NCBI GenBank assembly: GCA_017311315.1
Contig: CM029610.1
Coordinates: forward strand, 41,990,870-42,054,869
Source: Dendrocalamus latiflorus
Taxonomy: Eukaryota; Streptophyta; Magnoliopsida; Poales; Poaceae
Length of the DNA: 64,000 bases
Reading direction: 5' to 3'
Position numbers and translations under genes: made by a program. Within the stretch, counting starts at the first letter, position 1; each line of letters begins with the position of its first letter. Positions 11,001 through 21,778 of the stretch are shown here, in pieces. The notes beneath the pieces were generated by a model that was given only the letters and a program-made list of their open reading frames with translations, did not search any database and was not told where the DNA came from.

Positions 11001-12364
11001 GTCGATACGAACGTTGTCCATGTCCAATGAGCGGTGGAAAGCGACAAGAGGTTACAGAGAAGTCGACAGACCACATGGCTTAGGACCATTGAGCGATAGA
11101 AAGCAACTATGGTCGTAAACGACTAGAAATACCAGAGGAGGCGCACGACTACCAGATCTGAAAACAAGAACGATGCGCAGGTCTTAGCTCGTGGAAGAGA
11201 ATAGCAACAATGGCTTTGAGCACAATCCCACATATCACAGCAAGCAGCAGCATCGAAGAAATCAAATCAAGAACGACAACGTGATCGAAGCTTACACCAT
11301 GGTCGTAAGTCCGACAACGTGGTCGATAGCTTGCCCAGTGGTCGTAAATTCGACTACTCGACCGAAGTACAGTTTGGACAAAAATCGACTACCGGACAGA
11401 AGTCACTGTAGTCGGTAACTATCAAAACTAAAGCCATCGTGATTGAAAGATGGTGCAGTCGGAACCGACGTGATCGTAAGCCAATGGAATGGTCGTACGA
11501 TCAACGTGGTCGAAGACCATCGAGCACTCGTAAGCGACTGATGTCGTAACCAACTTGTAAGGCAGTGGGGGCACACGTCCATGAGATCTACGACCATCGA
11601 GCAATCGGAAAGCAGTGCGATGAAAGAGTGTATATAGTCGAGAGGGAAAGCGCTACGGTCAAAACTTGACCATGGCCGATAAATCGAACGTGGTCGAAGG
11701 CTTCTCGGAAGAGCAGAGGAAGCCAGAGAGTGCACGACCGCCAGATCTAAAATCCACAGAACTTTTGATTCAAAGATCTGAAGGTCATGAAACTTTGTAC
11801 ACAAATTGCTTAAGGTCTCAAGAGGCTACTCCAATCTTGAATTGAAAACTTATCAACCAGATTGAGACCTTTTTGCGATTTGATCAAGAGCGCACAAGAA
11901 CCGAGTTCATGAACCGAAGTCGTTGATTAGAACTGCTCGTGGGTCAAAGAGAGCCAAGATGGTTTCGGTTATATTCTCACCTGTCACTGCGATTCAGAGC
12001 ATCAACGAGATCAAGCAAAGAATATCTCCAGATCAAGAAGAGAGAGGAACAGAGTGGAGAACGCGAGAAAAGGAAGAACAGAGAAGAAACCAAATCAAGC
12101 CAAGCAAACTTAAACAGAAGAGATACACAAAATGAAGATCAAAGATTGATGTATTGCTCAGATGAATAATTTCACAGCCACTCCCCTCGGGAGGACCAGA
12201 CTCTAAGCCTAGAGCCACACCTACTCTCAAACAGCCGCTCCCCTTGGGAGGACCAAGATCTAACCCAAGAGCCACAGCCACTCTCAGATCTAACTCCCAT
12301 GGGAGGGAGAGGCGCCAGCCGCCAGGGCTTGCGGACCAGCTCAACCCTAACTCTTGCCTCCCCT

Positions 12365-12385
12365 CTCCCTTTTATAGACTCACAA
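12365..12385 (+). promoter_or_regulatory. Candidate LTR promoter (TATA) in element A
   Basis: TTTATAG follows a CT-rich run. The same arrangement, including a following CCCATTAG/ACCATTAG-type segment, recurs in the related element at about 36503-36515. Conservation between two independent insertions supports a promoter, but no transcript is shown. Confidence 0.4.
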
Positions 12386-13433
12386 ACAGACCCTAGACCT
12401 AATGGATGCTACCATTAGTCCACATAGGGGATAACCCGTTAACCCCACCTAACACCGGGTTTTACACACGCACGCTTCTCAAAGTGGCTTACATGTGGCC
12501 CCAATGACTTGTCATCAAGCCTCTCACGCGTCTGGATCCCTACCGAACCGTTCTCGCTTGCAAACGACCCAAGTCACTTGGCGCACCACGTCCTTTTCCT
12601 CGTGTATGACGACACCCAACATCCTTGACTATTTGGACCTCGACTTCTCCCTGAGCCTAGTCCCGGTCCACCTCGTCGTTGCCCGTCATATCCATCTCCG
12701 GTAGCTCCTACTCCGGTTCCTCATCGTCCCGGCTTGCAACCACCTCACCAGCCTCGATCATCTTCGGCGTCTCCCTAACCGTTCTGGAGCTCAACACCTC
12801 CCTGTGCCTAGTCCCGGTCCTCCTACACCTCACCATGACCTAGCTTCGAAGTCCTGCAACCAACATAAATAAGCAAACCATCACATAGCACCGCACGATA
12901 CACAAATATCATCAATTTGCACACTCAAAAAGAATTCCAGTGGATAACCACAGCAAAACACCTGGTCTTAAACCACCTACGAGTACTCGGATGCACAAGA
13001 CAAAGATACTTGTAGCTCACAAGGTTCTTCCAGTAGCCTACGACCACACACAAGACCGATACGACCACCACGCAGCTTGCTACGACCATCGAGACCACAA
13101 GCTACGATTATCGATCAGACAGGCAGAGCGTTGCGACCACTACACAGATCGCTACGACTATCGCTCACAGCGGCTACGACTACCAATCTCGTCCAGCCAA
13201 CGCTACGACCATCGACCACAGGCTATGACTTCCGCAAAGAACGCTACGACTACCGCAACCAATAGCTACAATCACCGATCATACAGGCTTTGACTTCTTC
13301 ACCCGATCGCTACGACTGTCAAGCACCACAGCCTACAACTATCGATCACTAGGCTACGACTTCGATCACAACCAGGCAGGCCTACGACCATTGACCGCGG
13401 ACTACGACTATAACCCACAGCAGCTGGTCGCTA

Positions 13434-16400
13434 TGTCAGACCCAGATTTTTCAATCTGAATCTTACTGTGTTTCACTGCACTAATCCCTGGATCAGTAGT
13501 TAGTGCACACAGAAACATTGCTGAATCATTTCATACATCGCATAAACATTCATTATATTACATAACTTGAAATACACCACGTCGGGTGATAGAGTTTACA
13601 AAAGAGGCCGATCAGGCCAATTGCCTTATTACAAACATGCACAGCGGAAACATAGCAGAAGCAAACCCAAATCCACAGGCAAGCGACTGGAAGGTACTGT
13701 GTGCATTATATGTCACCAGCTAACTAGTAACATACGTGCACACAACGCCGGAGGTCCACTTGTCCATGTTTCATCAACGAATCCTACGCCTTAGTTTCCT
13801 TCGTCGTTCTTCTCCTCCGTAGCGGGGGCTTCCTCGAAGGCGTAGTGGTCTTGCGCTCCTGCTTCTGGATTTTTGCCGCAAAGCGAGCGTGAGCACTCCG
13901 ACCCCGTGCTCAGCGAGCCAACACACAGAATGCAAGATATAATATGTATGGCTAATCAAAGGATGGCTCAGGTTTATTTTATTTTTGCGAAGAGTGCTTT
14001 TGAATACAATTATAAAAATTCCTAAGACCTAGCATTTTGAACAAAAGCATAATGTTCAGGAATGCAGTATTAATATCGATCCAGATTCCATCCACCATTA
14101 CATGGCATCTGCACCATATAGCAATTTCTTCAGCGTTATAGCCGCTTAACTTACCACTGGGACGACACCCAGGACAATTCCAAACTAGGGCCTCACACTG
14201 CCCTCCACTTTTTCATTCCCATCCACAAAGCATTTTGAAATAGAACTATATCTGGTTAAGTTCCCATGTCTGCCCTTGACCGTGGGCACGGCTATTCGAA
14301 TAGTTTTGACTCTGCAGAGTTTGTACACTTTCACCACAAGAGACGATCAACCCGTTGCCCCACACGATTCCTTAGTCATGTGGTTGAGCAGACCATCACA
14401 GTAACTTTTCAAAGTACCTCGCCCCTTCCATCATTTCACCCAATGGGTCGTTCCCACTTGCGGTGGGTCCCATACGTTGTGCGGGATGTCCTCCTTCTGA
14501 ACGTCTAGCAGCTGGCTCCCCGCCCCTGCTAGCCCGCCACAGCAGAACTTCACCTTTCACGGGTGTCCCATTCAAGCCGTCTCACAGACCGCCACTTGCA
14601 CATCCTCACACCACCTCCTGGAAGGATGACTTTCAGGGTCCGGCACATTTACTAAGCCAAGCTATACTTTACAGACTTGTGGTTGTACTGTTTTACACGG
14701 GTTGGCATGACAAGATTCAGTCCTTAGTGGTATCTGGGCGGCCTACCACTAACCCACTTGTGCCTCCACTGCACCACACTGTGCATCCACTGCACCACAC
14801 TCTCACACCATCGAACCCATCCGCCCAGATTTTAAAGCATGTTGGGGTTTTTGGAAACATACGATAATCATATCCATCATTTATCAGTCATTACCACCAT
14901 GACTGCCCGAACAAATTTTCTCATGAATAAATGTGATGCTCGGGACAATTTCTTGCCCCGGATTCCTATTCAATGCTAAGCATGGCATATGGTTACGGAC
15001 TTATTTTTGAAATGTTACTATTATATCTTTGCTAGGGCGACAAGGTTCACACATTCAAATACTCAAGGAGGGGGTAATATTATTCAAGGTAAACAACGGC
15101 ATATAACTAGAATATCAAATTTAGCATGTATTTGCATAAAAATAACAGCATGCATTTTGCTAATTTAACACAAAGTAATTTGCATAAATGTAGGTTCAAC
15201 ATGATCAAAGTATTGACTCGCCTTCGTCACAGTGGTCGGGTGCTTGATGGTCCGGGGCTTCTAGTGCTGCGGCCTCGATCTCTTCTTCTTGTGCTTCGTA
15301 GGCTATTGTAATCGTGCGCGAAAATTTGGATAAAAAGAAAACATCAAATCAACAAAATATCACCAGAAATTCAAATGAACTTTAAAAATTATAATTTCAG
15401 TTCCATTGGATAGATATTGAATTTAGATGAATTTAGAAATTTGTCTCGTTCAATTTGGAGTTAAAATGTATAAGTTATGATCATTTGAAGTTCTCAGATT
15501 TGAATAAATTCAAAAAAAATATTAAATTTCTGACAGTGGGACCCACAGGTTATTTTAATCTTTTAATCTTTTTATTTCATTTCTTATTATGTGTGTATGA
15601 CAGGTGGGTCCGGTTACTGTTCATGGGGTCCACTTGTCAGCATGGGCTGGGTGCCGATGTGCCACTGACATGTGGGGCCCAGCGGTCAGCGAACGGCTCT
15701 GTCTGCAGTGGCTGACATGAGGGGCCCACCTGTCAGCTCAGAAATTAAAAGAAACTCGACCGCTACGCGCGGAGCCGGGGCTCGAACGCGCGCCGCAGGA
15801 GTGAGGGGGAGGAAGGAATAACGCTGAAAGCCACTCGGCCGCGCGAGCGATGCTTACCCATATAGGGTAGGTATACCTTTTGAGGTAGCTCGGGGAGGCG
15901 GCCGGGCAGAGGAAGTCGGGCACGACGGTGGCCGGCGGCGAGCGGTGGTCGGGAGGCTCGGGGGTTGCGTAGAATGTAACCCTGGCGCAATGAGGAAGCT
16001 TCTGGTGTTGACGGCTGGGGACGACGGTGGCCGGAGAAGGCTGGCGACGAGCGGTGGCGGCGGTCCGAAGGGGTTGATCGACGCCGGCGAAGGAGAGAGG
16101 TCGGGGAGCTCGGTGGAGAGTGTAATCTACTTCGCCGTGTCCTGAAGAGGGTGTAGGAGGGAGGAATCGGCCGGAGATGCCCGGAATCAATGGTGGCACG
16201 GTCGCCGGCCGTGGGGAAGAAGAAGTTGGCGGTGGGGATTTGGGGGCGTTATAGCTCAATTATTTGCAGAGGAGGGACGAGGGAGGTATTGCGGCGCGAT
16301 TGCGGCTCCCAGGAGGGGTATTTATAGCCTGGAGGAGCGGCGCACGGCAGGGGCGGTATTTGGCCGCCGCTGTTCACGCCGGTGAGGAGGGGATGAACCA

Positions 16401-17306
16401 AATCCCCCGAGATTTTGCGGAAGAGAGAGGTAGCGGGGAAGTGCAGCTCCCCTCCTGTAACCGTACTTGTTAATTTGCCCGCGAGGTGGAGGATTGGCTG
16501 CGCAGACGCGAAGAAGAACTGGCGCGAGGGGCGCGGCCGCGTGGAGAAGAAGGAGGGAGGAAGAAGGGCGCGCGGGCGGGCCACCGGCCAGGGGAAGAGG
16601 CTGGCGCGCGGGGGCCGCAAGACAGCGAGACGCGGGCGTGGGTCCACCGGCCAGCGGAAGAGAGGCGCGACCGGGGCGCGGGGTCCGCTTGCCAGCGGGG
16701 CGGGCGCGCGCGAGGGGTTGGGCCGACGGAGCGCACGCGCTGGGCCACGCGGACGCTGATTCGCGCGGGCGCGCGTGAAGGGACTGGCTGGGCCGGGGTG
16801 ATGGCCGGCCCGGCTGGGTTATTTTCCTTCTCTTTTTCTTTTTCTTTTATTTTATTTTGTTTTTGCATCTAAATTTTGTATGTATATACACTTGCACATA
16901 CATCTTGGGTATATATCTATACATATACTTTCATCTCCTTCTTATGTTTGTGCATAAATATATATTTTATTTATTTATGGTAGTCATGTGTATATATGTA
17001 TATATGTCCTTATATACATATGGTTATTTGCATACATACATGAATATTAACTTCCTTTAATTTGTTTGCCCTAATAATTTTGGGATGATATCTTATGCTT
17101 ACTTACAATTCTCTTTTAGCACTTTATGGATTATCTTTCCAGATTCTTTATTTGATGCTCATATTTTATTGTTTTATATGCTCTTTTCATTTTTGGAACT
17201 CCTTTATTTTTACAAAAAGCCAATAAACTCCATATTCAAATAGAAAACAAATAAAATAATTCCAAAAACTCCATAATATATTATTTATACTTTTCAGGCT
17301 GTTACA
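13434..17306 (+). mobile_element. Nested 3.9-kb LTR-like insertion (TGTCAGACCC...CTGTTACA)
   Basis: It starts TGTCAGACCC and ends GGCTGTTACA, with target duplication CGCTA at 13429-13433 and 17307-17311. The flanking array of element A resumes directly after it. Nothing inside resembles gag or pol. The middle (15600-16810) is very GC-rich and the last 490 bases are very AT-rich. The most economical reading is a solo LTR of a large family or a non-autonomous LTR element. The several long open frames in the GC-rich part occur on both strands and are composition artefacts. Confidence 0.75.
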
Positions 17307-17765
17307 CGCTACAACTTACGATTATCGATCACACAAGAGCGTTCAGGCACTCCGTGGTCGTTCTGATGACCAGACCATCCAACCACTAAGTCGTACTCAG
17401 CCGATTGCACTGACCATACCTGCCGACCACCAATTCATAAAACCAGAAGTCGCAGAGCCTGCCGACTACCAAGTCGTAAGATCGACTGCGCTGACTACCG
17501 AGTCGTAAGATCGACTGCGCCGACTACCAAGTCGTAAAAGAGCACCTACGACCACAAAGTCGTAAACCCCGAGAACGACAGCCTCAAGTCAAAGGATCAC
17601 CTACGACCACAAAGTCGTAAGAGCATCTACAACCACCAAGTCGTAGACCACCAGAAAGCAAATATCTGCAAAAGCCTCAAAAACAAAACTCAACTTTTAT
17701 ACAAATTTTAATCCAAATGTCAATTACTTATCATAACCATAGGGTGACTTCCACATGGTCTCACA

Positions 17766-17845
17766 GAGGAAAAAGGATCAGGTAATTAGCTGACATCCTA
17801 CTTAGAAAGAGGAAAAAGGATCAGGTAATTAGCTGACATCCTACT
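17766..17845. repeat. 43-bp direct duplication
   Basis: A block starting gaggaaaaaggatcagg at 17766 recurs at 17809. The left copy begins with the GAGGA target duplication of element A, so the duplication involves the insertion site. Confidence 0.85.
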
Positions 17846-18833
17846 GTAAAGCTACAGCTCTTATTAACGCTGCTCTGGGCCCTACTACTTTAACATGTTG
17901 TTTTTAGCACTAAGGTGTTGTTTTGGTCATTTTCAATGACACTACTCACTACCAATGAGCTATGGATGTGCTTTTGTTTAAGTGCCGGGCCCCTCAGTCC
18001 ACTTTTGTTGCTTTTGTATTGTTTTATTCTGACGATGCATAATACATGGACAAACCTAATAGTACTCCTATACAGTAAATATCACAGTCAGGCTAAATAT
18101 CTTGAGCCATGAGAGGCTCCTTCCAAAATATCTGAACCTAATCAATCAGCATGAGATTGACGCAAGCGATATTTTTTATTTTATGTTCTGGGATGAGTCA
18201 ATGTGAAATGACAACAAATATTATGCAAAATAGATGCTAAGCTATGCGATGCGACGTTGCTCCTGTCTAATCTTTTCCCAGAAGTCAAACAGTTCCATTA
18301 GTTATATCTTTTAAGTTCATTTTTTTAGAAAAAAGTTAACGCTATTACTCAAGTTGAGTCTCATGCACTGACCTTCCAATTTCAAAAAGGAGCCTTGGAG
18401 AATGAAAGCATATTTGCTTATACTTTGGAGATGCTGCTTTGAAGCAAATCTTCTTCAATTTTCTGGAAATATGTCCTTTATTTTTGAAAAACTAATTGAA
18501 ATGGATCTCTAGAACTTAACTTTGGATAATCTTTATGAGATCTTTGGAAGTTAATAGGTAATAAATATTTTAGGAGTGATAGGTCTGAAAGTTGCTTTCT
18601 GGCAATCAATATTATTATGTTCAAGCCGTTGGAGATGCCAAGAAAAGGACTTGGCAGGCGCAACCTGTTGACATACTGCCAAAAAAGATTTTTCTCTCTC
18701 ACTATCGATGGCATCACACTTTTCTTTGAATGGACTATAGATACCACACCTTAAATCCTGGTTCTCATATGCCTGTGGTCCTAATTCTCAGGTTTTGCAT
18801 TTCTGCTGTTCTCCGTAGACTAAAGACAGATAT

Positions 18834-18896
18834 ATGAAAACTGAGCACATGAAGCAAGGGAATTTCCAGGAGCCTTTCTTAGCTGATGATAATGAG
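18834..18896 (+). CDS. Putative first coding exon of NPF transporter copy 2
   Basis: This is the counterpart of 498-560, with the same ATG, the same 21 codons (ending ADDNE) and the same donor, GAG|gtatgt. As in copy 1, its phase does not fit the next recognised exon directly, so at least one further small exon is implied. Confidence 0.4.
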
Positions 18897-19490
18897 GTAT
18901 GTACTTACTGCCACAGTACTAAGGTATCATCTATTATATGCTTCTGTAAACTGTGGCTTTACAACCAATCAGAATAAAATTGCTTGCTACTCAAAGTGAA
19001 GCATCGTCCCCTCCCTTCCAATAACTCAGGAGCTTTTTATACTAGAACTGTATAATCGACTTCCTTCAAGAAAAAATGTTTGAGGACTTGATTCCTGATT
19101 AGTGCACAAATCTGATCAAAATCTTTTGTTTTTATCTGGTTCCAGGGCCCTGGCTTGATTTTGTATAGTGGCTTGCCACTGAAAGTTCAAGAGCAACATG
19201 TAAAAAGAAGATACTGCTGCAAGCCATCAACAATCATTCTGTGTGAGAACATGATTAGTTTACAAATTTATATGGTACTTACTGAATGAGCAAAAGAATA
19301 AGATTGCTTACTGGCTGTTGTTCCACTATGAAAATATTGAAAAGAAACTAATGCACAGGATAATTTCATGAAACATTAAAAATATGAAGGAGCAAATGGT
19401 GCTAGTTATATACTGTATCAGCTAAATTAGTTTACGATAGAATGAAAATATTTTCATACAGCTCCCTTAGTTAAAGTCCCTAACCTCCAG

Positions 19491-21671
19491 AATGCTTCAA
19501 GTGATGAAACTTGGATCTAACAATTCAGGCGTAATATACTTGGAAACCACTGCTTTGCATGGGATCTCTGCCAATTTAGTCGTCTATCTCCACTCTGTCC
19601 TACATGGCAACAATGCTTCAAATGCCACAACTGCCAGTACTTGGGTTGGTGTTAAATTCCTTATGACTGTATTTGGCGCTGTTGTGGCTGATTCTTATTG
19701 GGGAAAGTACAAGACAATTCTAATTTCCCTTCTCATACTCGTGGTGGTAAGTTATCTTTGAAGTAACTTTCCAATTTGTTGTACTAAAACTTTTAAACAA
19801 TAGAAAATGTGGCAGGCCGAATTAAATCGATGGTACGAAGGAAAAAAAAGTGGCCCTCTGGAGCTAATAGCAGGCTCTTTGGGGGCAGCTTCCCAACGCT
19901 AGCTCAAAAGAATTCAGAGTTAGCTGGGCTCACTGAACTAAAAAAATTCAATTAATTTGTGGGCAACAATCAGTTGCTAATGCCAATGGCCTTGGGATTA
20001 ATCCTGGACGTGTAGCCCCAAAGGTTTTGATGGCATGTACTTGAGTTGCTTTTGGCATATTTTCTTGCATTAGGTTATTTTGAAATGTGTTATTTACTGA
20101 ATAATAGAAGTTCCTCTTCAAAAAGTGTAAAACAGCAATTTCCAATCATTACGCAATATATCTTACTAGTGTTGAATTTTTGTCTTAAACACCCAAACAA
20201 TTGAAGGGAATGACCATCATTGCCATGTCAGCTACCATGCCATCTTTAAGGCCTCCCCCATGTGAACTGAACTCGTGCATCTCTGCAACACCCACTCAAA
20301 AGCTTGTATTTTATTCGGGCTTATATATCTCTGCCATTGGATGTGGCGGGGTTAAATCAACCTTGCTCACATTTGGAGCAGAACAGTTTGACAACAATAA
20401 GCAACAAGGAAAAGAGGAAGCATCTTACTTCAGTTGGTCCTATGCAATTGTCAACTTGGCTTTGTTCACTGCTGGAACTGTCCTGGTGTGGACTGAGGAG
20501 AGAATAGGCTGGGGACTTGGATATGGTATCTGTGCATCTTTCACTGCTGTTGCTGCTCTGTGCTTTGTAATGGGAGCACCTACATATAGGATCCTGTTGC
20601 CAGAGGGCAGTCCATTGACAGGTATTTTCCAAGTGTTAACTGCTTTTGCTAGCAAGGCAAAGTTGAAAGCACCCCTGGATACTAATGTACTGTACGACGA
20701 GGATGTTAATACTAAACTGCATCTGGCACATGAAAGATTGGAGCATACTGATCAATTCAGGTAGTATTTGCTGTTCTATTGGAATAACTTACATCATATT
20801 GTATTGATCTTGAAAACTAAGTTCTAGAAATCAAATGAACCTTTCTCTCTGCCTCAGATTTTTGGACGAAGCTGCCATCAGCATTGACTCCAACAAAGAA
20901 GAAATGAACATGCCATCGAAGCTTTGCACAGTGACTGAAGTTGAGAGGCTCAAGATTCTGCTCCGCTTGCTCCCTTTATGGGCCACAACCGTGGTGCACT
21001 GTGCTGGAGATGCCCAGGTGGCTACCACCTTTGTTCAACAGGGGAGTCAGATGGACACCAGGATCGTAAACTCCTTCTCAGTCCCACCTGCGTCTATGGC
21101 TTCCTTCAAATTGGTCACTGTAATAGCTTGTATCCTCCTTTACGACAAAGTTGTTGTCCCAATGGCACGGAGATACTTTAACAAGACAGAAGTGTTGACG
21201 CACTTGCAACGCATGGGGATTGGGCACCTCATGATGGCTGTGGGAATGGCAATGGCTTCCTATACCGAGGCATGTAGGTTGGAAAGGGCTAGAGCTGGCC
21301 TGTCGATGAACATCAGGTGGCAGCTTCCTCATTACCTAACCATTGCTGTCGCGGATTCGTTCACGAGGACCAGCCAGCTCGAGTTCTTCTACAACCAGTC
21401 CCCGAAGTCAATGAGAAGCATGATAACAACCTTGTTCTTCCTGTCAATCTCTTTCGGGCATTTCCTGAGCTCACAGATAATTACACTGGTTTCAGTTTTA
21501 ACTACATCAGAAGGGAAGGTGGGCTGGATCCCTCCGGACTTAAATGACGGGCACCTTGACTACTACTTCTTGGTTTTTGCTGGCATCTGCTTGACGAATT
21601 TTCTGGCCTACGTTCTGCTTGCTATGAAGTACACGCCGAAGAGAGTTACTGATGATGTACTCCTTGGCTGA
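19491..21671 (+). CDS. NRT1/PTR family (NPF) transporter, copy 2, main exons
   Basis: This is a membrane transporter of the NPF (peptide/nitrate) family. Exons are 19491-19746, 20207-20760 and 20858-21671. They have the same lengths and phases as in copy 1, and the ATG at 19492 gives 540 aa with no interruption. Motifs seen are YLHSVLHGNN, GAVVADSYWGKYKT, GCGGVKSTLLTFGAEQFD, FVQQGSQMDTR, QLEFFYNQSPKSMRS and GWIPPDLNDGHLDYYF. By eye about 19 residues differ from copy 1 (for example Y/H in ALYGIS, S/K in VGVSFL, G/A in MGRRY). In the last exon amino-acid-changing differences outnumber silent ones. The ExxER region reads IYLET, degenerate as in copy 1. The family normally has about 12 membrane helices. 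The first half-helix is not confidently placed because the 5' exon structure is unresolved. Confidence 0.87.
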
Positions 21672-21778
21672 AGAAATGTGTTTAGTAAAAATGGCATAAA
21701 ACTTGAACCTTTTACGGTTCTGTTTCTTAAATTTTCAAGCCTGTGTGATGGTTAGGTGTAAGGATGCCCTTGTATGGT

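Larger units (their letters stand above)
10452..17765 (+). mobile_element. Non-coding LTR-like element A (TGTAGGACCG...TCTCACA) with a nested insertion
   Basis: It begins TGTAGGACCGG and ends GGTCTCACA, flanked by the 5-bp duplication GAGGA (10447-10451 and 17766-17770), the pattern of an LTR element. Removing the nested element at 13434-17306 leaves about 3.4 kb without a recognisable protein. A second member, 35339-37050, shares both ends and an internal TATA region, so these are probably solo LTRs of one family. A TTTATAG box lies near 12371 in a C/T-rich context, as in an LTR promoter. The left arm is rich in GTGGTCGTA and the right arm in its complement, TACGACCAC. Confidence 0.75.
18081..21778 (+). 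repeat. Tandem segmental duplication, copy 2 (uninterrupted NPF unit)
   Basis: This matches positions 1-1143 plus 7644-about 9942. About 290 bp (roughly 18234-18523) have no counterpart in copy 1, where the flanks join directly. The intact junction at 19475-19490 shows the empty site of the copia insertion found in copy 1. Confidence 0.9.

Noticed and set aside
15738..16872. Several overlapping frames of 100-170 codons on both strands
   Set aside because: The region is GC-rich LTR-like DNA. The products are Arg/Pro/Gly-rich without domains, and frames are open on both strands by composition.
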